64,000 nucleotides of DNA from Macrostomum hystrix (taxonomy: Eukaryota > Platyhelminthes > Macrostomidae), in the NCBI GenBank assembly GCA_950097015.1, contig CATNEN010000003.1, forward strand, positions 12,057,501 to 12,121,500. Direction: 5' to 3'. Position numbers and translations under genes: made by a program. A model generated the notes under the pieces. It was not told the DNA's origin. It made no database searches and saw only the letters and a list, made by a program, of their open reading frames with translations. This document shows, in pieces, positions 1 through 12,211 of the stretch. How positions within the stretch are numbered: the stretch's first letter is position 1; each line of letters opens with the position of its first letter.

Positions 1-995
1 TTATACCTGACTCCGACAAAGCATTGTTACAAAGTAGCCTTTGACAAAAGATTTCGTGGAAATATTGCTGGCTTCTAAAAAAACACCCAGGCCACCTGTT
101 AATGATGAGCACCTGCTGTCATTGTAATGACAGCGGTCATTGTAGGTGCCTGGGTATTGCACAAAAAGAAGCATGATGAATAGCAGATTTATGCAACTTT
201 TTCATCAATCGGCCGAGAGTCAAAAAGTCAAAAGGCCCTGACCCGACAAAAAATAGATATTTTTCCTCATTTCTCGTCTAAGCGGGAGGGCGATAATCAC
301 TAGTCTTGTCTGATCAAGAACAGACCCTAGAAGGGTTTGGCTTTTAGGCTTTCTACTGTTCCCAGCCAGGCCTTTTTCATTTCCATCGAGAATCCCATAA
401 CACGCTTAGAGGCAAAAAAAGAAAACACCAGTTCTTGCCTATTTCTGGCCTTCCTTTTATTATCCCTTCATTAGCTCGTTTAGCCGAGCAATTTAAGCAG
501 AAAAGAATTGCACTGTCCATCGTGGCCTTGGTACAATCCAATGATCTTCTATTGAGTCGCACTCAAATATGCCAGTGTATAGAACTAATTATCCTGTTAG
601 CTAAATCCTCTTCTTGATCGCGTTGAGTTGGATTCGCTTGAGTATATTGGCCGTAGAAAGAAGATTTCGTTTTCTGTCCAATGAGCAGTGCATGTCATTT
701 CTGTCAGGGTTTAACGTGTTGCCAGAGCTAAGGCTTTTCAGAACTAATAGAAGGTCCTTTTAATCAGTCATCTCCAACACCAGGTCAAACGGCTGCACGG
801 GCATTAGCGTGTCCAGTGGATTTAGTTTAGATTAGATTCTCTTCCCATTCTCTCTTTTATCCTATAGTATCAGACTGGAAGCCGGATATGAATTGTTTCT
901 GCGAGAAAGAAGCTTTTACAAGAGACAACCTTTTTGTTGGATTGCCCATTTAGCGAATCTATTAGGCTGCAGAGCTCTTAATACTGACGATAATG
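1..995. other. Non-coding stretch without recognisable gene
   Basis: I find no convincing exon on either strand. The longest open frames (about 60 codons, near 377-617) overlap antisense to each other and show no family resemblance or splice context. The only structure I see is the imperfect palindrome at 85-155. Confidence 0.5.
85..155. repeat. Nested imperfect palindrome (hairpin-forming)
   Basis: The outer arms are acccaggccacct (85-97) and aggtgcctgggt (144-155), complementary except for one extra C. The inner arms ctgtcatt (116-123) and aatgacag (126-133) are perfectly complementary around a 2-base loop. The bases between are partly complementary as well. It could be the core of a small palindromic MITE; no target duplication was identified. 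Confidence 0.6.
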
Positions 996-1268
996 ACAGT
1001 CCGAATATCATAGACGGGAGGGTGAATGGCAGAGCGGTTAACGCGTTTGCCTCTCGCACCAAGGTCCCTGAGCTCGATTTCGCGCCACATTTCAATTAGA
1101 CACATTAAACATCCTTTAGCAAAACAATTTACTCTGAATTGCTTCAGCTCACCCAGCTATTAAATGAGTATCAGCATCAGCTGGGGTAGTTTAAGGCTGG
1201 GTGTGGCGTCCTCCCAGTCCATGGACTGAATAGCTGCGGCTGTGCTGCAGTCGGATGCACACTGACCC
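996..1268 (+). mobile_element. Chimeric SINE: SINE-A head joined to SINE-B body
   Basis: Bases 996-1090 match the 5' head of the SINE-A family seen at 9745 and 46612: a pol III A-box-like tggcagagcgg followed by a B-box-like gagctcgatttc. From about 1110 the sequence instead matches the body of SINE-B at 39127-39387, sharing cctttagcaa near its start and the marker gtccatggactgaa near its end. It is either a recombinant copy or evidence that the two families share modules. No clear target duplication or A-rich tail is seen. Confidence 0.6.
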
Positions 1269-1325
1269 AAAAATATTATTAACCTATACAACTTGCAACC
1301 TGATCCCTAATTCCCAGTAGCCCTA

Positions 1326-3720
1326 ATGGGACAGTCTGAGCAGCCGAGTCATGAGCAGCAGCTGCATCACCAGCAACAGCAGCAGCATCTACTAGGAGGT
1401 GGCGAAGTCAGCAACGGCTGCGTCAGCGGTCAGCGAATCCTGCTTCGTCACTACAGTCCACCAGATTGTCTGGGCAACAGTGCAACAGCTGCTCCATCGC
1501 CTCTGACAGTTGCAGCAGCTGCGGCAGCGTCGTCAGCATCAGCGGAAGATGCTCTACCAATGACAAACGCTTCAGGGCGTCTGACAGTTCGCTGGGATGA
1601 AGTGAGTTTTTCAATGCGTATCATTTTTTCTCACTACTATTAAGTACTATAACGAAAATTTCCAAAAAATGTTCAATGAACGCCATAAAATGATACCGTG
1701 ATGACTTAAATACTTCTCCAACGACTCAACTGATTCTCTAGCGACTCAAAAAGTTTACTAAGCGACATAAACGCTTTTTTAACGTCTTCAACTCTTCTCC
1801 AACGTATCCAACGCTTCTCTAACGTCTTCAACTTCTCCAACGTATCCAACGCTTCTCTAACGTCTCCAACGCTTCTCCAACGTCTCCAACGCTTCTCTAA
1901 CGTCTCCAACACTTCTCTAACGTATCCAACGCTTCTCTAACGTCTCCACAGCTTCTCTAACGTATCCAACGCCTCTCTAACGTATCCAACGCTTCTCTAA
2001 CGTATCCAACGTTCTCTAACGTCTCCAACGCTTCTCTAACGTCTCCAACGCTTCTCTAACGTCTTCAACTTCTCCAACGTATCCAACGCCTCTCTAACGT
2101 CTCCAACGATTCTCCAACGTCTTCAACGCTTCTCTAACGTCTCCAACGCTTCTCTAACGTCTCCAACGCTTCTCTAACGTCTCCAACACTTCTCAAACGT
2201 ATCCAACGCCTCTCTAACGTATCCAACGCTTCTCTAACGTATCCAACGTTCTCTAACGTCTCCAACGCTTCTCTAACGTCTCCAACGCTTCTCTAACGTC
2301 TTCAACTTCTCCAACGTATCCAACGCCTCTCTAACGTCTCCAACGATTCTCCAACGTCTTCAACGCTTCTCTAACGTCTCCAACGCTTCTCTAACGTCTC
2401 CAACGCTTCTCTAACGTCTTCAACGCCTCTCTAACGTCTCCAACGATTCTCCAACGTCTTCAACGCTTCTCTAACGTCTCCAACGCTTCTCTAACGTCTC
2501 CAACGCTTCTCTAACGTATCCAACGCCTCTCTAACGTATCCAACGCTTCTCTAACGTATCCAACGCTTCTCTAACGTCTCCAACGCTTCTCTAGCGTATC
2601 CAACGCTTCTCTAACGTATCCAACGCCTCTCTAACGTCTCCAACGCTTCTCTAGCGTATCCAACGCTTCTCTAACGTATCCAACGCTTCTCTAACGTCTC
2701 CAACGCTTCTCTAGCGTATCCAACGCTTCTCCAACGTATCCAACGCTTCTCTAAGGTATCCAACGCTTCTCTAACGTATCCAACGCTTCTCTAACGTATC
2801 CAACGCTTCTCTAACGTATCAAACGCTTCTCTAACGTATCCAACGCTTCTCTAACGGATCCAACGCTTCTCTAACGTCTCCAACGCTTCTCCAACGTCTC
2901 CAACGCTTCTCTAACGTATCCAACGCTTCTCTAAGGTATCCAACGCTTCTCTAACGTATCCAACGCTTCTCTAACGTATCCAACGCTTCTCTAACGTATC
3001 CAACGCTTCTCTAACGTCTCCAACGCTTCTCTAAGGTATCCAACGCTTCTCTAACGGATCCAACGCTTCTCTAACGTATCCAACGCTTCTCTAACGGATC
3101 CAACGCTTCTCTAACGGATCCAACGCCTCTCTAACGACTCAAACGCTTAACAAACCGGCTAAAACACTTCTCTTGCAAGTGCTCAATACGCCGATTCATG
3201 AGCACACGCGTTTTCATTTTAAAACTTATAATTCTAGCTTCAGTCTAAAATGCTTCATCTGCGCCAGCAGCAGAGAGCAGCAGCTGAGACCAGCATCAGC
3301 AGCAGCGGTTGCGATTGCTCGCTCCAAATGCTTCAGCAGGCAACGCCGCAGCCGCCTGATTTCAGTGGTGAGTTCATTGATCTTGTTCTAAACTGCTCAA
3401 GAGGCCACGTTTTTTTATCTTTCAAATCGACAACTTTAGCGCCGCTGCCGCAGTTGGAGCCGTCGACCAGATCGCCAAATCGCCCAGCTAGTCAACGCCG
3501 GCCAGACCTGCTGAGAACGCATCCGGCAAAAGATTTGGCAGCACCTCAGCTGACTTACATCACTCTGATGCAGTGCGAACAGCACGGAAAACTGCAGCAC
3601 GAGCAGCAGCAGCAGCAGCAGCAGACAATGTTGCAAAAGCAAAAGCAAAAGTGCTCAAGAACTATTGGTGACTCAGTTACTGGCGCAGGCAGGGCTGATC
3701 TCAATGCCAGAATAGTCTGA
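1326..3720 (+). CDS. Q/A/S-rich protein of unknown function, three exons
   Basis: Proposed coding exons are 1326-1601, 3244-3367 and 3440-3720, together 226 codons plus a TGA stop. The ATG opens a frame encoding Gln/His-rich and Ala/Ser-rich tracts, then RLTVRWDE, and ends at a GTGAGT donor. The frame continues in phase 0 after a TTCAG acceptor and in phase 1 after CTTTAG, so all three exons join without a frameshift; this is the main support. Exon 3 holds a CAG-encoded Gln run (about 3605-3624) and a lysine/glutamine stretch. I recognise no domain; the low-complexity composition would suit a regulatory or scaffold protein, but that is a guess. Intron 1 is almost filled by a 20-bp minisatellite. 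The start could lie further upstream, and an alternative exon 2 acceptor (TTCTAG) sits 7 bp upstream. Confidence 0.55.
1719..3150. repeat. 20-bp minisatellite in intron 1 of the Q-rich gene
   Basis: About 70 copies of aacgcttctctaacgtatcc with frequent tctc/tatc and ctt/cct variants. The left end is degenerate (from 1719) and homogenises to the right. A stretch of several units around 1985-2150 recurs around 2225-2390, showing multi-unit duplication. The array stops about 95 bp before the exon 2 acceptor. Confidence 0.9.
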
Positions 3721-4405
3721 ACGGGAGCGTGTGTAATACGAGTGTACCTTTTTACGTAATAAGTAAAATTTCGCCGATATGTTTCGAAAAAAGTATTTAG
3801 CCAAGCCAAAATGATTTATTGTAAATGCTATGCCTTTATCAAAAGAGGATACTTAAAAATAGATTGATATTCGCTTCGAAAAATACTTTAGCAACCGATA
3901 TGTATCGAAAAGTGCGATTTTAAACCAATTTCCTAACAACCGATATGTATCGAAAACGCATTAACTAACGCGAAAACTAAATTGGATTCCAAGAAAGTTC
4001 TCGTCCCCAGTTCGTGTTTAGCGTAGACAAATCGTTTAAAAACTTAATTTTACAATTCATTCTTTAAAATAATAGTTTAAAAAAATCTCCATGAGTATTC
4101 AGTTGTATTATTCCAATTCTTACAGTTCATTTATTTCTTGTTCCGAATATATATTTTAACTAAACGTGATCATGTGAACACGGAAGTCTAACTTGCTTGT
4201 TTTACTTTAATGCTTGTCAGGTACATATTTTATTTTCAAATACAAAAATTAAACAAGTAGTATTGATAGCTTCGGACAGCTACAGCATTCGTGTAAGAAA
4301 GTTTTAATAGACTGTAAGTTTGAAAATTAAAATATAAACCAACGACCACTCTTAGACTGCACTATTTTCCCCCATGGTGAAAGATCACGGGAGTATTTAA
4401 TGTAT
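3721..4405. other. Intergenic, 3' flank of the Q-rich gene
   Basis: AT-rich, no gene seen. It contains three diverged copies of a short motif around ccgatatgtatcgaaaa (near 3774, 3895 and 3939). A related string occurs at 57778 in an ABCG intron, so this may be a remnant of a dispersed repeat. Confidence 0.5.
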
Positions 4406-4409
4406 CTGT

Positions 4410-5425
4410 TCTATGTGTGGACGCCTGAAGTGACTGTGTGACGTGTGGACGCCTGAAGTGTGATTGTGTGACGTGTGGACGCCCGAAGTGTGACGTGTGG
4501 ATGTCTGAAGTGTGACTGTGTGACGTGTGGACGCCTGAAGTATGGCTGATTGTCGTGTGGGCGCCTGAAGTGGGGCTGTTTGACGTGTGGATGCCTGAAG
4601 TGTGGCTGATTGTCGTGTGGGCGCCTGAAGTGTGACTGTTTGTCGTGTGGACGCCTGAAGTGGGGCTGCTTGACGTGTGGACGTCTGAAGTGTTGCTGCT
4701 TGACGTGTGGACGCCTGAAGTGTTTCTCTTTGTCGTGTGGACGCCTGAAGTGTTGCTCTTTGTCGTGTGGACGCCTGAAGTGTTGCTCTTTGTCGTGTGG
4801 ACGCCTGAAGTGTTGCTCTTTGTCGTGTGGACGCCTGAAGTGTTATTCTTTGTCGTGTGGACGCCTGAAGTGTTGCTGCTTGACGTGTGGACGCCTGAAG
4901 TGTTGCTGCTTGACGTGTGGACGCCTGAAGTGTGGTTCTTTGTCGTGTGGACGCCTGAAGTGTGACTGTGTGTCGTGTGGATGCCTGAAGTATGCCTGAT
5001 TGTCGTGTGGATGCCTGAAGTGGGGCTGTTTGACGTGTGGATGCCTGAAGTGTGGCTAATTGTCGTGTGGGCGCCTGAAGTGGGGCTGTTTGACCACACT
5101 TCAGACGTGTGGACGCCTGAAGTATGGCTGCTTGACGTGTGGACGCCTGAAGTGTTATTCTTTGTCGTGTGGATGTCTGAAGTGTTGCTGCTTGACGTGT
5201 GGACGCCTGAAGTGTTGCTCTTTGTCGTGTGGACGCCTGAAGTGTTGCTCTTTGTCGTGTGGACGCCTGAAGTGTTGCTCTTTGTCGTGTGGACGCCTGA
5301 AGTGTTGCTCTTTGTCGTGTGGACGCCTGAGTGTTGCTGCTTGTCGTGTGGACGCCTGAGTGTTGCTGCTTGTCGTGTGGATGCCTGAGTGTTGCTGCTT
5401 GTCGTGTGGACGCCTGAAGTGTGGT
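4410..5425. repeat. 30-bp minisatellite
   Basis: About 34 copies of a 30-bp unit with core gtgtggacgcctgaagtgt followed by a variable tgctctttgtc or tgctgcttgac segment. Because 30 is divisible by three, several frames on both strands stay open for 100-360 codons; these are by-products. A short inverted segment (ccacacttcag, 5093-5103) interrupts the array. Confidence 0.93.
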
Positions 5426-6296
5426 TGCTTTAATGTCAAAGTATCGATTATCAAAAGAAGAGCTTGGAAAAGTATTCAATAAAAAGCGATCCCCATTATA
5501 GTGTAAACAGATTGGACTTTTTATCTCCTCAGTGACATTTTCTATAATATTTTCAGGCTACTGAGACGTCACACATGTCCACCTGCAACAATAACTATTA
5601 CTTTTATCCATGCTACTTAAAGTAACAAATCTTAAAAATGTAAACCATGCTAAATAAAATGCGAAAGTCTTGGAAGAATAGCAAGTTATCCTTTATTTCC
5701 TCTCGCAGTCATGTACAGTGCAAATATCTGGCTTCACAACCTCCCCCCACATGAGCACATGTACACTTGGCTGAGCATAGTACTCAACTTACGTAGAATA
5801 GGAAGAGAAGACAGAGAAAAATTTCTAGTCAGAAACAGAAGCAATTGTTTGCAGGCTCAAAAAGCAACTGGCATCTCCCTTTCCTCTCCCCTCATGTCTT
5901 GCCTTCCTTACCTCACATCTCTTCCCCAAATATACTCAAACTGAGGCCATTACCCGAGCCACAAAATATTGAGCCTTTTAAAGGAGAGAAATAAATAGCT
6001 TGAGAAACTGTTGCCAATGCCAACAGGCAATCATTTTCCTACCTACCTCACTCTGTGTGTGTTATAAAAGCCTTGATAACACAAGCTATGTCTCGTAAGA
6101 TAATAGAATATCTTGTATTTAACAAGCAAAACTATCAGTAAACTATCAGCTTAATCATAAATCTTGTTTATCAAAAATTTCATCAGATGGTTTCCAGAAA
6201 GGAATGGGACGACATGCTGTCAAAAAAGGTAAAAACTATTTGATATTCTTGGGATTTTGCTTAAGCTTTGAGACACGAAAAATTTCAATGCTAACC
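5426..6296. other. Intergenic, no gene recognised
   Basis: No exon with family resemblance is seen. A 77-codon open frame at 5711-5944 looks random and is not supported. The stretch is mostly AT-rich unique sequence between two satellites. Confidence 0.45.
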
Positions 6297-8828
6297 CTGG
6301 AGAGATGAGACACGGGAGAGATGAGACACGAAGAGATGAGACACGGAAGAGATGAGACACGGGAGAGATGAGACATGGGAGAGATGAGACACGGGAGAGA
6401 TGAGACACGAAGAGATGAGACACGGGAGAGATGAGACATGGGAGAGATGAGACAGTGGAGAGATGAGACACGGGAGAGATGAGACACGGGAGAGATGAGA
6501 CAAGGGAGAGATGAGACACGGGAGAGATGAGAAACGGGAGAGATGAGACATGGGAGAGATAAAACACGGTATAAGAGATGAGACATGGGAGAGATGAAAC
6601 AGTGGAGAGATGAGACACGGGAGAGATGAGACACGGGAGAGATGAGACACGGGAGAGATGAGACACGGGAGAGATGAGACACGGGAGAGATGAGACAGGG
6701 GTGAGATGAGACAGCGGAGACATAAGACACGGGAGAGATGAGACACGGGAGAGATGAGACACGGGAGAGATGAGACAGGGGAGAGATGAGACATGGGAGA
6801 GATGAGACAGGGGAGAGATGAGACAGGGGAGAGATGAGACACGGGAGAGATGAGACACGGGAGAGATGAGACATGGGAGAGATGAGACAGTGGAGAGATG
6901 AGACACGGGAGAGATGAGACACGGGAGAGATGAGAAACGGGAGAGATGAGACACGGGAGAGATGAGACACGGGAGAGATACACGGGCGAGATGAGACAGG
7001 ATAGAGATGAGACACGGGAGAGATGAGACACGGGGAGAGATGAGACAGGGGAGAGATGAGACAGGGGAGAGATGAGACACGGGAGAGATGAGACACGGGA
7101 GAGATGAGACACGGGAGAGATGAGACAGGGGAGAGATGAGACAGGGAAGAGATGAGACAGGGGAGAGATGAGACACGGGAGAGATGAGACACGGGAGAGA
7201 TACACGGGAGAGATGAGACACGGGAGAGATACACGGGAGAGATGAGACAGGATAGAGATGAGACACGGGAGAGATGAGACAGGGGAGAGATGAGACACGG
7301 GAGAGATGAGACACGGGAGAGATGAGACAGGGGAGAGATAAGACACGGGAGAGATGAGACAGGGGAGAGATGAGACAGGGGAGAGATGAGACAGGGGAGA
7401 GATGAGACAGGGGAGAGATGAGACAGGGGAGAGATGAGACACGGGAGAGATGAGACACGGGAGAGATGAGACACGAAGAGATGAGACACGGAAGAGATGA
7501 GACACGGGAGAGATGAGACATGGGAGAGATGAGACACGGGAGAGATGAGACACGAAGAGATGAGACACGGGAGAGATGAGACATGGGAGAGATGAGACAG
7601 TGGAGAGATGAGACACGGGAGAGATGAGACACGGGAGAGATGAGACAAGGGAGAGATGAGACACGGGAGAGATGAGAAACGGGAGAGATGAGACATGGGA
7701 GAGATAAAACACGGTATAAGAGATGAGACATGGGAGAGATGAAACAGTGGAGAGATGAGACACGGGAGAGATGAGACACGGGAGAGATGAGACACGGGAG
7801 AGATGAGACACGGGAGAGATGAGACACGGGAGAGATGAGACAGGGGTGAGATGAGACAGCGGAGACATAAGACACGGGAGAGATGAGACACGGGAGAGAT
7901 GAGACACGGGAGAGATGAGACAGGGGAGAGATGAGACATGGGAGAGATGAGACAGGGGAGAGATGAGACAGGGGAGAGATGAGACACGGGAGAGATGAGA
8001 CACGGGAGAGATGAGACATGGGAGAGATGAGACAGTGGAGAGATGAGACACGGGAGAGATGAGACACGGGAGAGATGAGAAACGGGAGAGATGAGACACG
8101 GGAGAGATGAGACACGGGAGAGATACACGGGCGAGATGAGACAGGATAGAGATGAGACACGGGAGAGATGAGACACGGGGAGAGATGAGACAGGGGAGAG
8201 ATGAGACAGGGGAGAGATGAGACACGGGAGAGATGAGACACGGGAGAGATGAGACACGGGAGAGATGAGACAGGGGAGAGATGAGACAGGGAAGAGATGA
8301 GACAGGGGAGAGATGAGACACGGGAGAGATGAGACACGGGAGAGATACACGGGAGAGATGAGACACGGGAGAGATACACGGGAGAGATGAGACAGGATAG
8401 AGATGAGACACGGGAGAGATGAGACACGGGAGAGATGAGACACGGGAGAGATGAGACACGGGAGAGATGAGACAGGGGAGAGATAAGACACGGGAGAGAT
8501 GAGACAGGGGAGAGATGAGACAGGGGAGAGATGAGACAGGGGAGAGATGAGACAGGGGAGAGATGAGACAGGGGAGAGATGAGACACGGGAGAGATGAGA
8601 CACGGGAGAGATGAGACACGGGAGAGATGAGACACGGGAGAGATGAGACAGGGGAGAGATGAGACAGGGGAGAGATGAGACACGGGAGAGATGAGACACG
8701 GGAGAGATGAGACACGGGAGAGATGAGACAGGGGAGAGATGAGACAGGGGAGAGATGAGACAGGGGAGAGATGTGACAGGGGAGAGATGAGACAAGGGAG
8801 AGATGAGACACGGGAGAGATGAGTCAAA
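6297..8828. repeat. 16-bp minisatellite with ~1.15 kb higher-order duplication (locus 1 of family M16)
   Basis: About 158 copies of gagatgagacacggga with variants (acagggg, acatggg, acagtgg, acacgaa). Rare variants recur with a constant offset of 1145 bp: the cgaagag variant at 6327 and 7472, the aaaacacggtataag variant at 6561 and 7706, and the tacacgggcgag variant at 6980 and 8125. The second half of the array therefore arose by one large duplication. The complementary strand contains almost no stop-forming triplets, so three frames stay open for about 850 codons. The same family occurs at 19090-20520 and 54215-54785. Confidence 0.95.
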
Positions 8829-9570
8829 GAGAGACAAGTTACGGGATGCTCTTTCTTCGTTTTTGCCTTTCTAATTGTAAATTAGTAATCAACTGTTGAG
8901 TAACATACTACGGTTAAGAGGACGTCAATTGCTTGGTAAAGGTAAAAGACCTATTTTTTCAAAAAGGCGAAATTTAGAAAAAATGCATCCATTTCTATTT
9001 AAAATACCGAGTCTAGTAAAGTTAGCCTTCCATTGTGCATTCACTAAAAAAGTGTAGAACTCATTATGTTATAAATGCAAACGGAAATTAAAGCCGACAA
9101 TAATAAGGCTCAGCTATTTTACAAGCCATATGGCACCCCCACGGCTAAGACTATTTGCGTTCGTTTCGCGTGTTTGAAAATAAAATTGGCTTACGAAGAG
9201 ACGAAAAGAGAGAGAAAGAGAGAGAAGGGGAGAGAGAGACAGTTCTCTGGGGGGCAGGGAAGCCACTTTACGAGTACTGCACACGTCGCCATTGACAACG
9301 AATTGCACACACAACACAGGCGCACAATTCTAATTAATGCGAGCCAATCTATAGCTGAGAGAATGAGTGAGACACACACAGACCATAGGGAGTGCATCTA
9401 TATACCCGCTGAAGTCTTCATCTTGACAATAGCACTTTTCGCAGCTTTCATAATACTCTATATATTTAATTTCATGGTTTGTGCTAATAACATTAAAAGT
9501 GGCATTGTGAATTTGAAAGCTTTAGTTTTCAACTCTATTTGACACTAAAACTATAGTAACTGTGCAAATA
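8829..9570. other. Upstream region of the coiled-coil gene
   Basis: Contains a purine-rich run (about 9201-9240, gaga-type) and an open frame of 155 codons (9075-9542) that is unconvincing as a gene: it translates the purine run into Arg/Glu and has no recognisable domain. The region could be promoter or 5' untranslated sequence of the gene starting near 9571. Confidence 0.4.
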
Positions 9571-12179
9571 ATGCTGAACGAACAAATAGAAGATAGTGCC
9601 GAGGAGGAACTGTTGTACAGTCAGCTAGATGCCATTGACACATTGTCTGGTAGAGCACAGCTGGTAAGTCGGTATCGCAGATTTGCTATAAAATTTTGGA
9701 TTCCTTCACGCTTAGCATATCTGTTATTTCGTGGATGCATTCAGTCCGAATATCATGGACGGGAGGGTGAGTGGCAGAGCGGTTAACGCGGTTGTCTCTC
9801 GCATCAAGGTGCCTGAGCTCGATTCCGCCGCGAGGTCACATTCATTTGGGGCGCAGCCGTGGAGAGAAGGCTTGGGGGTTTGTCATGCAATTACGCCCTT
9901 GAGGGCCAACCTCCAAGGCACAGTGAGAGTGTTCACTGCCTGACGATGAGAAAGTCAGGGCAGATGTACACACCTGTTCGAGTGTGCTCAGGAGTCAGTG
10001 AAATGGGCAGAACTGCCTCCTCGCTGGCTGCTGGTCTAGTGTCACCAAATGATGTGCCATTGCCCGCAGCCCTCCAGAAATTGTTATTATTATTATTATC
10101 ATAGACCGACCAAAAGAAAAAGCTAGTGAACGCCAAAGGCTACAAGTTGATATCGTAAGTTAAAATGCCAGGTATAACAAACTCAGAAATATTTTCAATG
10201 CCTCACAAGCTGTACTTAAAGAAACACAGAGATTAGAATGAACTAAAAGCGTCACTTTTACCTTTATGACTTGTGTTTTTATTGATGTGAGATACGTTTG
10301 TGAGATACGAAATCAAACAGATACGCTTGTGAGTTGTGAAAGCTGAGTACATCCAAATGTACACCCAAGTACATCCGAAGAAATTAGTTTGATTGAATTC
10401 AAATAGGTTGCAAATCGGTCTCACAAATCCCTGAAACTATTCGCAGATTCTCGGAGCCGACCTAACTCCCGGCGACATGAACGCCCGCGACAACACGGAC
10501 AAGCAGATCGAGGCGTTCGAGAAGCTAATTAACCACGCCGTGTCGCGCTTCTCTGTTGAGCGTACTCGACGCCTGCTCATGCGACTGGCAGATCCACCGT
10601 TTCCTTCTTCGCCGAAGAAAATTGCTCCCAGAATGAGGGTCAGTCCAGAAACACCGAGACAACTGCAGCAACAGCAGCAGCAGTCATCGAACTTAGACTC
10701 CGTCCAGCGTCTTCGCGACACTCTAATGCGACTGAAGCGTCGGAGTCAGAAGAGTCAAAGCGAAACGGCCCTTGCAGCTCAAGTCGAGACTTTCCTACGC
10801 GACCTGCAGTACATGCGCCATCTGAAACGATATTTCGACGAGAGAATATACTCCACCCTGTACAGATTCTATTACGATCCCAGCGATCTGCTCGTAGACG
10901 ATCCAGCTGACGATGGCAATGATGCCGGAGCTGCATTCTTCCTGACGCAACAGCAGCTCAGAGATGAAGATGATGAAGAAGAGGATGATTCCAAGGGGAA
11001 ACAGGCAAATCAGACTAGGTAACTTATTAATGTTTACTTTTCGTTAATGTATTACGAAAGCTCTTATTTGCAGAAGAATATAATAAATTTTAACAACAAG
11101 CTCTTTAAATGTAATTCAGACACGATGGCTCGAGCAGCGACCGTAAAACCGGTAGCAAATTTCGGTACGGCCTTGACCTCGACCAACTGACCGATCGAGA
11201 GCAGCTAGCCTACGCAGTTGAGCAGCTATACGACATCAACACCCGCTGGGGCAGCATCGTCAACACTGAGGGCCCTATCGATCCAGTACTGTTCGACGCT
11301 GACAGCGAAGTTGAAGTCCGCGGCGTGCCGCCCAGCGATCCAGCCTACGTCCTGCTCCGCGTGACGCCCGACCTGTTCGTGAAGTGTCAGAAGAGTCTTC
11401 AGCTGGCTCGACTGTGGTGGCAGCAGGCGTCGCGAATCTACAGCTCTGGCAAAGACGCGCCAGCGCCTATCGCAAACTATCGCGAGAAAATGGCCGCCCT
11501 GATGCGACACATCGATCAGAAAGAGCGAGACATCAGGCGACAAGAGCATTCCGTGAACATTCACAGGACAGATCTGCAGTTCCTGGAGGCTCGAGAGAAG
11601 CGAGTGGCCGATATGTACGGCGATACGGACAGCCTGGAGAAGCACAAGAACGAACTGGGCGAGAAGTACAAGGCTAAGATTGAACAGCGCAAAGACGTAA
11701 GGGAGCGAATGGAGAACACCATCAAGAATACACAGAGGTACCAAGAACTGGAAGAGGAGTTGAAAGCGCTGGAACCAGAGATGATTGACTTGTATCGCGA
11801 GCTCAAACTACTCGAGTACAGTCTGGACATCAAACAGTCCCAGTTCAGTCTAGAACTGGAAGTAAAGTCCAGCTTCGTGATCTACTCTGAGACAAGCCGC
11901 ATAAACATGGAGAAGGCTCTGCAGCTGCTGTCGCGATTGCGTTCTGAGAAGCGTAAATTGGAACGCCGGTACACCCTGATGAAGGCCAATCAGGACAGGA
12001 TGTACGAGATCCTGGGCCGGACGCAGGGCCAAGAAGCGCAGAACAAGCGGCCGGGCACAAACCACACCTATACTATTCGGCGACTAACCCAGGACGAAGA
12101 GAAAGATCTGAGAAGTAGCCAAGAAACAGCAAAATCTTACGTGGTTGCGACGACGCAACAACAACAACAACAACAACAA

Positions 12180-12211
<32 letters not shown>

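Noticed and set aside
4362-5479. Open frames of 100-360 codons on both strands over the 30-bp array
   Set aside because: By-product of a repeat whose length is a multiple of three; several frames on both strands are open at once.
6220-8837. Three overlapping minus-strand open frames of about 850-863 codons
   Set aside because: All three frames of one strand are open because the 16-bp unit has no stop triplets; the translated products are the same 16-residue repeat in different registers, without codon bias, start context or domain.
9075-9542. 155-codon frame with a possible membrane helix
   Set aside because: Translates a purine-rich simple sequence and AT-rich DNA; no family resemblance, and it probably lies in the 5' flank of the coiled-coil gene.
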